Notes: generated by a model not told the origin, from the sequence alone. A stretch of 64,000 bases of DNA from Xylanimonas ulmi (GCF_004216535.1 NZ_SGWX01000001.1:1674001-1738000); one strand, 5' to 3'. Shown: positions 1-8,540, numbered from the stretch's first letter. Numbers and translations are program-made.

Positions 1-36
1 AGGCGCATAGGTCGATCGTCGCAGGTGCGTGGGCGG

Positions 37-138
37 GGTCTCGACAGGCTCGACCGGCGGGACGGTGCGGGCGGGGGTCTCGACAGGCTCGACCGGCGGG
101 ACGGTGCGGGCGGGGTCTCGACGGGCTCGACCGGCGGG
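37..138. repeat. Triplicated intergenic repeat (GTCTCGACAGGCTCGACC family)
   Basis: Three head-to-tail copies of a unit of about 38 bp. The core is GTCTCGACAGGCTCGACCGG, joined by a GCGGGACGGTGCGGGCG spacer; the third copy has GACGGG in place of GACAGG and is shorter. The block lies just beyond the 3' end of the TrmH-type gene. Related copies occur near 4971, 6643, 13744 and 16946. Nothing else is recognised in bases 1-173. Confidence 0.85.
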
Positions 139-173
139 GAGGCGGGGAGGTGGAGGCGCGGGCTCGGCGGGTG

Positions 174-1040
174 TCAGCGGTGGGCGCGGCTTGAGGCGTA
201 GAGGCAGACGGTGGCGGCTGTCGCGAGGTTGAGGGACTCGGCCCTGCCGCGGATCGGCACACGCACGACGGCGTCGGCGAGCGCGCGGTCGGGCTCGGCC
301 AGGCCCCATGCCTCGTTGCCGAACACCCAGGCGGTGGGCGCGGCGAGGTCGGGCGCGCCCGCGGCGCGTTCACCCGCCGCACCGGCGACGTCGAGCAGGT
401 CGTCGAGGTCGAGGTCGCCCGCGCCGTCGGCGGCGAGCACAGTGAGCCCGGCGGCGCGCACGGCGTCGACGACGTCGGCGAGCGGGACACCCGCGACGAC
501 GGGCACGTGGAACAGCGAGCCCGCCGTCGAGCGCACGACCTTCGGGTTGTGCACGTCGACGCTCTCGCCCGCGAGCACGACCAGGTCGGCGCCGGCGGCG
601 TCGGCGGCGCGGATGACGGCGCCGGCGTTGCCGGGGTCGCGCACGGTGGCCAGCACCGCCACGAGCGGCGGGCGGCGCCCGCCCGCATCGCCCGCGCGCG
701 CGCCGTCGAGCCCCGCGAGCGCGTCAGCCAGGGCGAGTGGCCGGCTGTCGACGACGGCGAGCACGCCCTGGGCGTCGGGGCTCATGGCCTCCAGGACCTC
801 GCGCGTGCCGAGGTGCACGTAGAGCCCCGCGGCGCGCGCCTGCGTGAGGATCTCGTCGTAGCGCTCGGCGGTCGCGGGGGTCAGATAGACGTCGCGCACG
901 GACTCGGGGGCGAATCGCACGGCCTCGCGCACGCCCTGCGGCCCCTCGACCAGGAACCGTCCGTGCCGCTGACGCGCAGAACGCCCGGACAGCGCCCGCA
1001 CCTGCTTGACGCGGTCGGCTCGCGGGTTCGCGAGCGACAC
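174..1040 (-). CDS. TrmH/SpoU-family RNA 2'-O-methyltransferase
   Basis: A protein of 288 aa that should methylate a ribose 2'-OH in rRNA or tRNA using S-adenosylmethionine. The N-terminal part (LVEGPQGVREAV) matches the substrate-binding domain of the family. The C-terminal part carries the SPOUT knot motifs: VLATVRDPGNAGAVIRAADA, then FGNEAWGL, then RIPxxGRAESLNLA-like VPIRGRAESLNLATAA. The reading frame stays open upstream into rplT, but a GTG at 1040 that opens VSLANPRADRVKQV fits the usual family start and lies 40 bp past the rplT stop. Its position after infC-rpmI-rplT is common in actinobacteria and suggests an rRNA target. The exact nucleotide is not known. Confidence 0.88.
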   Translation of the reverse strand: MSLANPRADRVKQVRALSGRSARQRHGRFLVEGPQGVREAVRFAPESVRDVYLTPATAERYDEILTQARAAGLYVHLGTREVLEAMSPDAQGVLAVVDSRPLALADALAGLDGARAGDAGGRRPPLVAVLATVRDPGNAGAVIRAADAAGADLVVLAGESVDVHNPKVVRSTAGSLFHVPVVAGVPLADVVDAVRAAGLTVLAADGAGDLDLDDLLDVAGAAGERAAGAPDLAAPTAWVFGNEAWGLAEPDRALADAVVRVPIRGRAESLNLATAATVCLYASSRAHR

Positions 1041-1080
1041 GTCGAGGGTCGGGCCCGTCCGGGCGTCCGGTGCGCTCAAC

Positions 1081-1467
1081 TCAGGCAGCGGCCTTGGGCG
1101 CGTTGACGTCCGCGGGCAGCGCCTTCTTGGCGACCTCGACGAGCGCGTTGAACGCGGCCACGTCGTTGACCGCCAGCTCGGCGAGCATGCGGCGGTCGAC
1201 CTCGACACCCGCCAGGCCGAGGCCCTGGATGAAGCGGTTGTAGGTGATCCCCTGGGCGCGGGCCGCAGCGTTGATGCGCTGGATCCACAGCTTGCGGAAG
1301 TCGCCCTTCTTGACCTTGCGGTCGCGGTAGGCGTAGACGAGGGAGTGGGTGACCTGCTCCTTCGCCTTGCGGTAAAGGCGCGAGCGCTGGCCGCGGTAAC
1401 CGCTGGCGCGCTCGAGGGTCGTACGGCGCTTCTTCTGGGCGTTGACCGCCCGCTTCACGCGTGCCAC
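1081..1467 (-). CDS. rplT: 50S ribosomal protein L20
   Basis: Ribosomal protein L20, 128 aa, which binds 23S rRNA early in large-subunit assembly. The N-terminus is strongly basic ([20 protein letters not shown]) and is followed by the family signatures [14 protein letters not shown] and [17 protein letters not shown]. Length is normal for an actinobacterial L20. The start codon is GTG, with AAGGAG upstream. It is the third gene of the infC-rpmI-rplT operon, 64 bp after rpmI. Confidence 0.98.
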   Translation of the reverse strand: MARVKRAVNAQKKRRTTLERASGYRGQRSRLYRKAKEQVTHSLVYAYRDRKVKKGDFRKLWIQRINAAARAQGITYNRFIQGLGLAGVEVDRRMLAELAVNDVAAFNALVEVAKKALPADVNAPKAAA

Positions 1468-1531
1468 GTGATGCTCCTTGTGATTCGGGGCCCGAAGTGC
1501 TCCGCGCGGTCATGCTGACCGCGCCGGGAGG

Positions 1532-1726
1532 TCACTTGCCGAGCAGCTTCTTGATCTTCTTGACGTCGGCGGGCGCGACGACCTGGTCCTGGGCCAGACG
1601 CCGCGTGCGAGTGCTCGGCTTGTGCTCGAACAGGTGGCGGGCGTTCGCCTGCTCGCGCATGACCTTGCCGCTCCCGGTGATCCGGAAGCGCTTCTTGGCG
1701 CCGGAGTGCGTCTTGTTCTTCGGCAT
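1532..1726 (-). CDS. rpmI: 50S ribosomal protein L35
   Basis: Ribosomal protein L35, 64 aa, a small basic protein of the large subunit. The sequence opens with [20 protein letters not shown] and ends in [10 protein letters not shown], both typical. ATG start, with a purine-rich GGAGAG ribosome binding site upstream. It sits between infC and rplT in the conserved order. Confidence 0.98.
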   Translation of the reverse strand: MPKNKTHSGAKKRFRITGSGKVMREQANARHLFEHKPSTRTRRLAQDQVVAPADVKKIKKLLGK

Positions 1727-1830
1727 GACTGCCGTCTCTCCTCGTGTCGGTCACCCACCCCGAAGGGCGGGGACGTGGTGCGGGCGACGGGTTGCCGTCG
1801 CCCGGATTCATCGGTTGCTGGTCAGCCGCC

Positions 1831-2805
1831 TCAGCGTGGGCTGCGCGGGCTGGGCTTGGGCGCGATCGGCTTGGGCGCGACCGGCTTGGGCGCCGCCGGC
1901 TTCGCCGCGACGGGCTTGGCCACCGTCGGCTTCGGCGCGGGGCGCGCAGGAGCCGGCTTCACCGCAGCAGGAACCGGGCGCGGGGCCGGCGGACGCGGGG
2001 CCGTCGGAGCCTTCGCGGGCGCCGCAGCCCGGGGGGCGGCGGGCGCCTGCGGCTCCGGCACGACCGGGGCCGGGGCCGGGGCCGCGTCAGCCTGGGCGGT
2101 CGCGGCCGCGACGACGTCCGCGAACGGGACCGCAGCCTCCTGCGGCTCCTCCTGCGCCCGGGCGGGCTCCGGAGCCGACTCGAACTCCACCTCGTCCTCG
2201 TCACCGCCCGCCGCGGCGCGACGCGCCTCGGACTTGGTGATGCGCTGGGCGTTGACCGCCGAGGCGCGCTTGCGCTGCTCGGCCTTGGCGTCCGCCTTCT
2301 TCTTCATCGGGCCGAGCACCATGGTCATGTTGCGCCCGTCCTGCTTGGGCATCGACTCCACGTTGCCGAGGTCGGCGACCTCCTCCGCGAGACGCGTCAG
2401 CAGGCGCACGCCCATCTCGGGGCGCGACTGCTCGCGACCGCGGAACATGATCATGACCTTGACCTTGTCGCCGCCCTCAAGGAAGCGGACGACGTGGCCC
2501 TTCTTGGTCTCGTAGTCGTGCGGGTCGATCTTGAGGCGGAAGCGGATCTCCTTGAGAACCGTGTTGGCCTGGTTACGCCGCGCCTCACGCGCCTTCATGT
2601 CGGACTCGTACTTGAACTTGCCGAAGTCCATGAGCTTGGCGACCGGCGGACGAGCGTCCGGGGCGACCTCGACCAGGTCGAGGTCGGCGTCCTGGGCGAG
2701 CTTCAGGGCGACTGCCGTGGCGACAACGCCGACCTGCTCTCCGCCAGGACCGATGAGCCGGACCTCGGGGACGCGGATCCGGTCGTTGATGCGAGGCTCG
2801 CTGAT
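1831..2805 (-). CDS. infC: Translation initiation factor IF-3 with long C-terminal tail
   Basis: IF-3 binds the 30S subunit, keeps it apart from 50S and checks start-codon pairing. The IF-3 N domain begins [19 protein letters not shown]; the linker and C domain include [20 protein letters not shown] and [13 protein letters not shown]. No ATG, GTG or TTG lies in frame upstream of the N domain. An ATC at 2805 sits 7 nt after AGGAG, so the start is read as ATC. Non-AUG starts are a known self-regulating device of infC. After the conserved end ([16 protein letters not shown]) come about 140 extra residues rich in Ala, Pro and Lys, with repeated KPxAxKP units, so the protein is 324 aa instead of the usual 180-220. 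First gene of infC-rpmI-rplT. Confidence 0.95.
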   Translation of the reverse strand: MSEPRINDRIRVPEVRLIGPGGEQVGVVATAVALKLAQDADLDLVEVAPDARPPVAKLMDFGKFKYESDMKAREARRNQANTVLKEIRFRLKIDPHDYETKKGHVVRFLEGGDKVKVMIMFRGREQSRPEMGVRLLTRLAEEVADLGNVESMPKQDGRNMTMVLGPMKKKADAKAEQRKRASAVNAQRITKSEARRAAAGGDEDEVEFESAPEPARAQEEPQEAAVPFADVVAAATAQADAAPAPAPVVPEPQAPAAPRAAAPAKAPTAPRPPAPRPVPAAVKPAPARPAPKPTVAKPVAAKPAAPKPVAPKPIAPKPSPRSPR

Positions 2806-2849
2806 GGTGATGCTCCTAGGAATCGTCGGTGGACCGCCGGGAACGAGGA

Positions 2850-2884
2850 AAGGCCCCCGCCCTGAGCATCAGGATGGAGGCCTT
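2850..2884 (-). terminator. Terminator-like hairpin in the infC leader
   Basis: On the minus strand AAGGCC and GGCCTT frame an inner CCTGA/TCAGG stem, and the RNA continues TTTCCTCGTT. The hairpin ends about 45 nt before the infC start codon inside a leader of about 280 nt. This layout suits transcription attenuation of the IF-3/L35/L20 operon, as known in other bacteria. No regulator-binding site is identified. The rest of 2885-3090 holds no gene I recognise. Confidence 0.5.
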
Positions 2885-3095
2885 CGGTATGCCCGGCCAC
2901 GGAGCGGCGACGCCGCGCCCGCGAGCGGGTGGACGGCGACCACCCCGTCCGGGGTCGTTCCGTCCGACCGGACCCGGACCCTGTCGGCCTGCGCCAGTCG
3001 GAACTCGGGTGGGAGGTGATCCACTTGATGCACCCGGCTGGGCTCACGAGCTCTCGGTGAGGGCTTGCGGATCCTGCCGGGTCGGTCAGCGGTCT

Positions 3096-3125
3096 AGATT
3101 AGCACGGGACGGACGGCTTCCCGAA
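3096..3125 (-). promoter_or_regulatory. Candidate infC operon promoter
   Basis: The minus strand shows a -10 box TAATCT (3101-3096) with a weak -35 candidate TTCGGG (3125-3120) 18 nt upstream. Transcription from here would give a 5' leader of about 280 nt before the ATC start of infC. The lower GC of this spot against its surroundings supports a promoter. Confidence 0.45.
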
Positions 3126-3192
3126 GCCCACCGGGAGCGCGTGGGCGACATCACCCTCCGCCGAGTTCATCGGCTCGATGGCCGCGGACACC

Positions 3193-3198
3193 TATGAT
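3193..3198 (+). promoter_or_regulatory. -10 box of a leaderless promoter (DUF1844 gene)
   Basis: TATGAT lies 6 nt before the ATG at 3205, and no ribosome binding site is visible. Transcription would start at or next to the A of the ATG, so the mRNA is probably leaderless. Confidence 0.65.
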
Positions 3199-3204
3199 CC
3201 CCCC

Positions 3205-3555
3205 ATGAGCACCACCGCCAGCGCCGCCGAGCAGGCCGCACGCGACATCGCCGACGTCCCCGCCGTCGAAGTCATCACCTCCGCGGCCGTACATCTGATG
3301 AGCGCGGCGGCGGTCAAGTGCGGACTCGCCGAGGACGCCGAGGAGCAGGGCCACCTCGACCTCGACGAGGCCCGCAAGCTCATCACCGCGCTCGCCGCGC
3401 TCGTGACCGCCTCGGCGCCCGACGTCGGCACCATGCACGCACGCTCGCTGCGCGACGGCCTGCGCACGCTCCAACTCGCCTTCCGCGAGGCGTCGGTCAT
3501 CCCCGACGCGCCCGGCGAGGGCCCCGGTGAGAAGTACACCGGCAGCGTCGTCTGA
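3205..3555 (+). CDS. DUF1844 family protein
   Basis: A protein of 116 aa that matches the DUF1844 pattern: VEVITSAAVHLMSAAAVKCG, then DLDEARKLITALAALVTA, and a stretch that reads ARSLRDGLRTLQLAFREAS. The function of this family is unknown. Helices predominate and no membrane segment or signal peptide is visible, so it should be cytosolic. ATG 3205 is preferred over an in-frame ATG 27 bp upstream because a TATGAT box sits exactly 6 nt before it. It is followed 21 bp later by the membrane coiled-coil gene, and the two are likely co-transcribed. Confidence 0.85.
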   Translation: MSTTASAAEQAARDIADVPAVEVITSAAVHLMSAAAVKCGLAEDAEEQGHLDLDEARKLITALAALVTASAPDVGTMHARSLRDGLRTLQLAFREASVIPDAPGEGPGEKYTGSVV

Positions 3556-3576
3556 GGCGCTGAGAGGAGGAGCCCC

Positions 3577-4188
3577 GTGAGCGACGAGCGCCCCGACTGG
3601 TTCGACGCCGCTGCGCAAGGGCAACACCCCGGTGAGCCGGCGGCGTGGTCGCAGCCCGCCGTCGTCCCCGCCCGCGCGCGCACCCGTCGCGGCGTCGCCG
3701 CCGTCGTCGTGCTGAGCGTGCTGCTGGTCGGCGCGCTCGCCCTCGGCGGCTACCTCTGGCTCGCCGCCGACCGCTGGCGCGCCGACTCGGGCGCGTGGCA
3801 GGCCCAGGCCCACGCGCAAGCGCAGCGCGTCGCAGAGCTGGAGGCCGACCTGGAGGCGTCGAGCCAGGAGTTGACCTCGGCCCGCGACCAGCTCGCGACG
3901 GCCACGGCCCGCATCACGACGCTGGCCGACGAGAAGGCCCAGTTGGGCGACACGAACGCGGCCACGCAGCAGTACCTCGACTACCAGCGCCGTGTCAGCG
4001 AGGCGGCGGGCGTCGTCGCCGACGCCCTCGGCCGCTGCACCGCCGGGCAGTCGCAGCTCATCACCTACCTGCGCGCCCCCGAGCAATACGACGCCGACGA
4101 CCTCGACCGGTTCGCCGGCGAGGTGGACGCGCTGTGCCAGCAGGCGACCGACGCGAACACGCAACTTCAGCAGGAGCTGGCCCAGTGA
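3577..4188 (+). CDS. Membrane-anchored coiled-coil protein of unknown function
   Basis: A protein of 203 aa, not recognised as a named family. About 38 mostly polar cytosolic residues are followed by one membrane helix (VAAVVVLSVLLVGALALGGY, about residues 39-60). Then comes a Gln/Glu/Ala-rich coiled coil (about residues 75-130, VAELEADLEASSQELTSARD) that should lie outside the membrane. The C-terminal helical part has two cysteines (GRCTAG and ALCQQA) that could pair. GTG start with GAGAGGAGGAG just upstream. Its stop overlaps the start of the protease gene (GTGA), which suggests coupled translation. Confidence 0.8.
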   Translation: MSDERPDWFDAAAQGQHPGEPAAWSQPAVVPARARTRRGVAAVVVLSVLLVGALALGGYLWLAADRWRADSGAWQAQAHAQAQRVAELEADLEASSQELTSARDQLATATARITTLADEKAQLGDTNAATQQYLDYQRRVSEAAGVVADALGRCTAGQSQLITYLRAPEQYDADDLDRFAGEVDALCQQATDANTQLQQELAQ

Positions 4189-4958
4189 CACGTCGGTCCC
4201 GCCCGCTGCGCGCGGCAGCCGGGCTCGCCGCGGCGTGCGCGCTCGCGGCATGCGGCGCCGTGCCCCCGTTCCCGACACTGCCCACCGCGGCGCCGTCCGA
4301 CATCGTCGCGAGCGACCTGGCGCCGACGGCGTCCGCGCCCGCGGCGCCGTCGATCGCGCCGTCCGACGCCGCCGCACTGTCACCCGACGGGTTCGACGCC
4401 GTGCAGCGCATGGCGGTGCGCATCCGCAACGTCGGATGCGGGCGCATCTCGACCGGCTCGGGCTTTGCGATCGACCAGAACACGCTCATCACCAACCGCC
4501 ACGTGGTCGCCGACGCCGCCTCGCTCCAGGTCAGCACGTACGACGGGCGCGACGTGCAGGTCGCGACGGCGAGCACCGCGGCGCTGGCCGACCTGGCCGT
4601 CGTGCGCACGGCGGACCCGCTGCCCTCGGCGCCGCAGCTCAGCGACACCGATCCGGTGGCGGGCGACCCCGTGACCGTCGTCGGCTACCCCGAGGGTGGC
4701 GCGCTGACCGTGACGCACGGCACCGTGCTCGGGCCCACCAACGACCCACTCCACGAGAACCTGGGCGAGGTGCTGGTCACCGACGCGCCCGTCGAGCCAG
4801 GCTCGTCGGGGTCGGCGGCGCTCGACGAGGCGGGGCGCGTGGTCGGCGTCGTCTACGCCAAGACCGACGACAACCGCTCTTTGCTGGTGCCGGTCTCGAC
4901 GCTGCGCGCGCTGCTGGCCGACGCGGCGGCGTTCGCGCCCGTGACGCCCTGCTCGTAG
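4185..4958 (+). CDS. Trypsin-like serine protease, predicted lipoprotein
   Basis: A protein of 257 aa. The N-terminus is a lipoprotein signal with lipobox LAAC (Cys23), so the protein should be tethered to the outer face of the membrane. A Pro/Ala/Ser-rich linker follows. The chymotrypsin-fold domain shows the triad His106 (TNRHVVADA), Asp136 (ADLAVVRT) and Ser208 (EPGSSGSAAL). There is no PDZ domain, unlike HtrA/DegP. The GTG start overlaps the stop of the upstream coiled-coil gene by 4 bp. An envelope role together with that protein is an inference; the substrate is unknown. Confidence 0.88.
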   Translation: MTRRSRPLRAAAGLAAACALAACGAVPPFPTLPTAAPSDIVASDLAPTASAPAAPSIAPSDAAALSPDGFDAVQRMAVRIRNVGCGRISTGSGFAIDQNTLITNRHVVADAASLQVSTYDGRDVQVATASTAALADLAVVRTADPLPSAPQLSDTDPVAGDPVTVVGYPEGGALTVTHGTVLGPTNDPLHENLGEVLVTDAPVEPGSSGSAALDEAGRVVGVVYAKTDDNRSLLVPVSTLRALLADAAAFAPVTPCS

Positions 4959-4970
4959 GAGCGCGGGGGG

Positions 4971-5058
4971 GTCTCGACAGGCTCGACCGCCGGTGGGCTC
5001 GACCGCCGGTGGGCTCGACCGCCGTAGCGGCTCGACCGCCGGTGGGCGCGACCGGTGG
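4971..5058. repeat. GTCTCGACAGGCTCGACC-family repeat with 16-bp tandem array
   Basis: One GTCTCGACAG core runs into tandem units GCTCGACCGCCGGTGG at 4981, 4997 and 5030, with a variant at 5013 (GCTCGACCGCCGTAGCG) and a decayed copy at 5046. The block fills the gap between two converging genes (protease and SseB-like). It could serve as a 3'-end element, but no clean hairpin is seen. Confidence 0.85.
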
Positions 5059-5063
5059 CGCCG

Positions 5064-5867
5064 TCAGTGGGCGGCGCCGACCCGCAGTTCGAGGGAGTCG
5101 ACGCGGTCGGCGATGACGCTCGACGCGCCCAGGCGCGCGTTGACCTGACTCAGCACGGCCTGTAGCCCCGCACGGTCGAGCCCGGCGTCGAGCGTCAGCA
5201 CGACGGCGACCTCGGCGGTGCGGCCCGGCTGCGCGTCGACCCGGACCACGTGCTGGACCGGCTCCGCCGCCAGGCGCACGGCGGCGAGCACCTCGCCGTC
5301 GACGACGATTCCGTCGGCTGTGGGCACGAGCGCGGGCTCCCACGCGCGCCCCTGCGCCAGCGCCCACACGGCCGGCCGCGGCACGGTCACCGGGACCGGA
5401 CCCGCGGGGTCGACCACGAGCAGCGACCAGTCCTCGCCCACCGCCGACAGGGCCGCGCGCGCGGCCTCGACCGGCACGGGCCGGGCGCTCGCGCGCCACG
5501 CCCGCATCGACTCGACGCTCGTGAAGACCGGCAGGGCGCGCCGCCCGTCGGGCGCCTCCAGCGCGACGACGCCCGAGGACGCCTCCTTGTCGACGTGCAG
5601 CTCCTGTCCCTCGGCCCCGGACGGATGCGCGACGGCGTCGGCGACCTCGAGCTCCGCGAGCACCGGCACGAGCACCCGCGCGGCGGCGAGCCGGGCGACC
5701 ACGTCGCGCAGCGGTGTGATGCCCTTGGCGTAGCCGGCGAGCAGCGCCGCGAGCTGCGGATCGGCCGATCCGTCGTCACCCGCGAACTGCGAGGTCGGCT
5801 GGAGCGAGCGCAGGTGGCCCGGCAGAGCCGTGCCGTCGCCCGCGTCGCCGTGCGCGGGCTCGCTCAC
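5064..5867 (-). CDS. SseB-family protein
   Basis: A protein of 267 aa with an SseB N-terminal-like domain: [20 protein letters not shown] near residue 55, then [20 protein letters not shown] and [20 protein letters not shown]. The last 60 residues ([20 protein letters not shown]) resemble the C-terminal domain of the family. The biochemical role is unknown; in actinobacteria the gene often follows the histidine genes. The GTG start overlaps the priA stop by 4 bp, so the two are probably translated together. Confidence 0.85.
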   Translation of the reverse strand: MSEPAHGDAGDGTALPGHLRSLQPTSQFAGDDGSADPQLAALLAGYAKGITPLRDVVARLAAARVLVPVLAELEVADAVAHPSGAEGQELHVDKEASSGVVALEAPDGRRALPVFTSVESMRAWRASARPVPVEAARAALSAVGEDWSLLVVDPAGPVPVTVPRPAVWALAQGRAWEPALVPTADGIVVDGEVLAAVRLAAEPVQHVVRVDAQPGRTAEVAVVLTLDAGLDRAGLQAVLSQVNARLGASSVIADRVDSLELRVGAAH

Positions 5868-6595
5868 GGCTGGCCCGCGACGTCGAGCGCCTCGGGCAGT
5901 GTGAACGCGCCCGCGTACAGCGCCTTGCCGACGACGGCGCCCTCGACGCCGCCCGGCACGAGCTCGCGCAGGACGCGCAGGTCGTCGAGCGAGGAGATGC
6001 CACCCGAGGCGACCACCTTGGCGGGTGTGCGCGCGGCGACCTCACGCAGCAGGTCGACATTGGGGCCGCGCAGCGTGCCGTCCTTGGTCACGTCCGTGAC
6101 GACGTAGCGTGAGCACCCGGCCTCGTCGAGGCGCGCCAGGACCTCCCACAGGTCGCCGCCCTCCTGGGTCCAGCCGCGCGCCGCGAGCGTCGTGCCGCGC
6201 ACGTCGAGCCCCACCGCGACCTGGTCGCCGTACCGGTCGATGACCCGCGCGGTCCACTCGGGGTCCTCCAGCGCCGCGGTGCCGATGTTGACGCGACGGG
6301 CGCCCGTCGCCAGGGCGCGCTCGAGCGAGGCGTCGTCGCGGATGCCGCCCGAGAGCTCGACCCGCACGTCGAGGCGCGCGACGACGTCGGCGAGCAGGTC
6401 GGCGTTCGAGCCACGGCCGAAAGCCGCGTCGAGGTCCACGAGGTGGACCCATTCGGCGCCGCCCGACTGCCAGTCGAGCGCGGCGGCCAGCGGGTCGCCA
6501 TAGGACGTCTCGGAGCCGGCCTCGCCCTGGACGAGGCGCACGGCCTGGCCGTCCGCGACGTCGACGGCGGGCAGGAGCACGAGGCGTTCGGTCAT
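5864..6595 (-). CDS. priA: Phosphoribosyl isomerase A (HisA, probably also TrpF activity)
   Basis: A (beta/alpha)8 isomerase of 243 aa. In histidine synthesis it converts ProFAR to PRFAR. Actinobacterial PriA enzymes also carry out the TrpF step of tryptophan synthesis. Predicted catalytic residues are Asp12 ([15 protein letters not shown]) and Asp172 ([14 protein letters not shown]). Phosphate-binding motifs [10 protein letters not shown] and [12 protein letters not shown] are present. ATG start. It lies 87 bp after hisH, and a copy of the dispersed repeat lies in that gap. Dual function is inferred from lineage and was not tested against other trpF genes. Confidence 0.93.
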   Translation of the reverse strand: MTERLVLLPAVDVADGQAVRLVQGEAGSETSYGDPLAAALDWQSGGAEWVHLVDLDAAFGRGSNADLLADVVARLDVRVELSGGIRDDASLERALATGARRVNIGTAALEDPEWTARVIDRYGDQVAVGLDVRGTTLAARGWTQEGGDLWEVLARLDEAGCSRYVVTDVTKDGTLRGPNVDLLREVAARTPAKVVASGGISSLDDLRVLRELVPGGVEGAVVGKALYAGAFTLPEALDVAGQP

Positions 6596-6642
6596 CAGAT
6601 CTCCGTTCTTGGCGGCCGGAGCGGGTCGCCGTCGGGGCGGGT

Positions 6643-6672
6643 GGTTTCGACGGGCTCAACCACCGGGGTCGG
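6643..6672. repeat. GTTTCGACGGGCTCAACC repeat copy
   Basis: A single copy, GGTTTCGACGGGCTCAACCA, in the gap between hisH and priA, which are both on the minus strand. It is the GTTTCGAC...CTCAACC variant of the dispersed repeat. Confidence 0.75.
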
Positions 6673-6682
6673 GCGGGTGGTG

Positions 6683-7432
6683 CTAGAGGGACTGGACCCA
6701 GTTCTCCAGGAGCGTCGCTCCCGCGTCGCCCGACTTCTCGGGGTGGAACTGGGTCGCGGCGAGCGGACCGTCCTCGACCGCCGCGACGAAGCGCGCGCCG
6801 TGCTCGGGCGTGCCGTGGTGCGCCCACGTCACCAGCGGGGGCGTGAAGCGCGGGTCGGCGGCGTCGTCGTGCCCCTGCGTGAAGGTCTGCGCGGCGTAGG
6901 AGTGCACGAAGTAGAACCGCTCGTGCTCGACGCCCGCGAACAGGCGCGTGCCCTCGGGCGCCTCGACGGGCGCCCAGCCCATGTGCGGCACGACGGGCGC
7001 GTCGAGGCGCTCGACGACGCCGCGCCACTCCCCCAGGCCCTCGGACTCGACCCCGTGCTCGACGCCGCGGTCGAACATGACCTGCATGCCCACGCAGATG
7101 CCCAGCACGGGGCGTCCGCCGGCGAGCCGGCGGTCGACCACCTGGCCGCCGCGCACGGCGCGCAGCCCGGCCATGCACGCGGCGAACGCGCCGACACCGG
7201 GCACCACCAGGCCGTCCGCGGTCAGCGCGGCGTCATGGTCGGCGGTGAGCTCGACGTCGGCGCCGACGCGCTCGAGGGCGCGCACGGCCGAGCGCACGTT
7301 GCCGAAGCCGTAGTCGAGCACGACGACGCGCGGGCGGCCGCCACGGCCGCGGTCCGGCGCGGGCTGGGCGTTGAGCTCGGCGGACGCGCCGCCGTCGGGC
7401 AGGAGTGACGGCGCGGCGGGCTGCGCGCTCAC
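6683..7432 (-). CDS. hisH: Imidazole glycerol phosphate synthase, glutaminase subunit
   Basis: A class I glutamine amidotransferase of 249 aa that supplies ammonia to HisF. The oxyanion region and nucleophile are clear: [16 protein letters not shown] and [10 protein letters not shown] with Cys113; the His/Glu pair lies in [12 protein letters not shown]. The family usually starts at the [10 protein letters not shown] strand, so about 33 extra residues rich in Ala, Pro and Gly precede the domain here. The GTG start at 7432 overlaps the stop of the upstream unknown gene (GTGA). No hisF is in the window. Confidence 0.95.
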   Translation of the reverse strand: MSAQPAAPSLLPDGGASAELNAQPAPDRGRGGRPRVVVLDYGFGNVRSAVRALERVGADVELTADHDAALTADGLVVPGVGAFAACMAGLRAVRGGQVVDRRLAGGRPVLGICVGMQVMFDRGVEHGVESEGLGEWRGVVERLDAPVVPHMGWAPVEAPEGTRLFAGVEHERFYFVHSYAAQTFTQGHDDAADPRFTPPLVTWAHHGTPEHGARFVAAVEDGPLAATQFHPEKSGDAGATLLENWVQSL

Positions 7433-7941
7433 TTGTTCTTCCTGGCCTTGCGCGCGATGCCGGTCAGCATGCGCATCGCCTTGAGACGGCCGATGCCCGA
7501 GGACGAGACGCCGCCCGGAAGGTCGGCCACCGTGATCTGGCCCGTGAGCAGGTCCTCGAGCGCGTCGGGCGCCCCGGAGAGCACGAGGCCGGGCGGCAGC
7601 TCGGCCTCGGCCTTGCCGTCCAGGTAGCGCACCGCGGTGAGCTGACCCTCGGCGCGCGTCATCAGCACCAGCGGCACCTTGGCCACGAGCTGCGAGACGC
7701 CCTCGGCGGCGCGCTCGGGCGCCTCGCCCGTCAGGTCGCGCAGGACGGCGAGCGCGCCCACCGGCGTCGGCGCGGCGTCGACCTCAACTCCCGCGAGCGC
7801 ACAGGCGGCCGCGAGCGCCTCGGCGTCGGCCACCTGGGTCAGCAGCACCGCGAGCTCACGGTCGCTCGGCGCGGTCAGCGCGGAGATGTCGTCGGGAACC
7901 TCGAAGTCGTCGGGCAGGTCGTCGGGCAGGTCCTGGCTCAC
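7429..7941 (-). CDS. Conserved protein of unknown function in the his operon
   Basis: A protein of 170 aa, not recognised. It starts with an acidic segment ([15 protein letters not shown]). The middle is Ala/Leu/Val-rich and helical. The C-terminus is basic ([20 protein letters not shown]). No signal peptide or membrane segment is visible. It overlaps hisB upstream and hisH downstream by 4 bp each (GTGA type), so it is translated as part of the histidine operon. Genes in this slot recur in related actinobacteria as far as I recall, but no activity is known to me. Confidence 0.85.
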   Translation of the reverse strand: MSQDLPDDLPDDFEVPDDISALTAPSDRELAVLLTQVADAEALAAACALAGVEVDAAPTPVGALAVLRDLTGEAPERAAEGVSQLVAKVPLVLMTRAEGQLTAVRYLDGKAEAELPPGLVLSGAPDALEDLLTGQITVADLPGGVSSSGIGRLKAMRMLTGIARKARKNK

Positions 7942-8540
7942 AGCGCTCCCTTGGTCGACGGGATGCCCTCGACGCGCGGGTCGAGGGCCACGGCGGCGCG
8001 CAGCGCGCGCGCGAGGGCCTTGAACTGGGCCTCGACGATGTGGTGCGGGTCGCGCCCGGCGAGCACGCGCACGTGCAGGCAGATGCCCGCGTGGTGCGCG
8101 ATCGACTCGAGCACGTGACGGGTCAGCGAGCCCGTGAAGTGCCCGCCGATGAGGTGGTACTCCTGGCCCGCGGGCTCGCCCTCGTGCACCAGGTAGGGGC
8201 GGCCCGACACGTCGACGACGGCGAGTGCGAGCGCCTCGTCGAGCGGCACGGTCGCGTCGCCGAAGCGCGCGATGCCCTGCTTGTCGCCGAGCGCCTGGCG
8301 CAGCGCCTGGCCGAGCACGATCGCGGTGTCCTCGACCGTGTGGTGGGCGTCGATGTGGGTGTCGCCCGTGGCCTTGACGGTCAGGTCGATGAGCGAGTGC
8401 TTGCCGAGCGCCGTGAGCATGTGGTCGTAGAACGGCACCGACGTCGAGATGTCGGTGCGGCCCGTGCCGTCGAGGTCGAGCTCGACGACGACGCTGGACT
8501 CGCTGGTGGACCGCTCGATGCGGGCGGTACGGGTGCCCAT
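7938..8540 (-). CDS. hisB: Imidazoleglycerol-phosphate dehydratase
   Basis: A protein of 200 aa that converts IGP to imidazole acetol phosphate. The metal-binding His/Glu clusters typical of HisB are present: [37 protein letters not shown], and later [13 protein letters not shown] and [16 protein letters not shown]. There is no phosphatase domain, which is normal outside enterobacteria. The ATG at 8540 ([10 protein letters not shown]) overlaps the hisC stop by 1 bp (TGATG); an upstream extension is possible but would lie inside hisC. Confidence 0.97.
   Translation of the reverse strand: MGTRTARIERSTSESSVVVELDLDGTGRTDISTSVPFYDHMLTALGKHSLIDLTVKATGDTHIDAHHTVEDTAIVLGQALRQALGDKQGIARFGDATVPLDEALALAVVDVSGRPYLVHEGEPAGQEYHLIGGHFTGSLTRHVLESIAHHAGICLHVRVLAGRDPHHIVEAQFKALARALRAAVALDPRVEGIPSTKGAL

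Noticed and set aside
37-138. Tandem repeats at the left edge as a CRISPR array
   Set aside because: Spacers are identical in the copies, there are only three units, and no cas genes are present.
29-232. Small plus-strand frame with GVSTGSTGGTVRA repeats at the left edge
   Set aside because: The repeats in the protein are just the DNA repeat translated; no ribosome binding site and it overlaps the end of the TrmH-type gene.
6042-7178. 378-aa minus-strand frame over priA and hisH
   Set aside because: Frame-shifted reading of the two genes; hisH and priA have intact frames with all catalytic residues.
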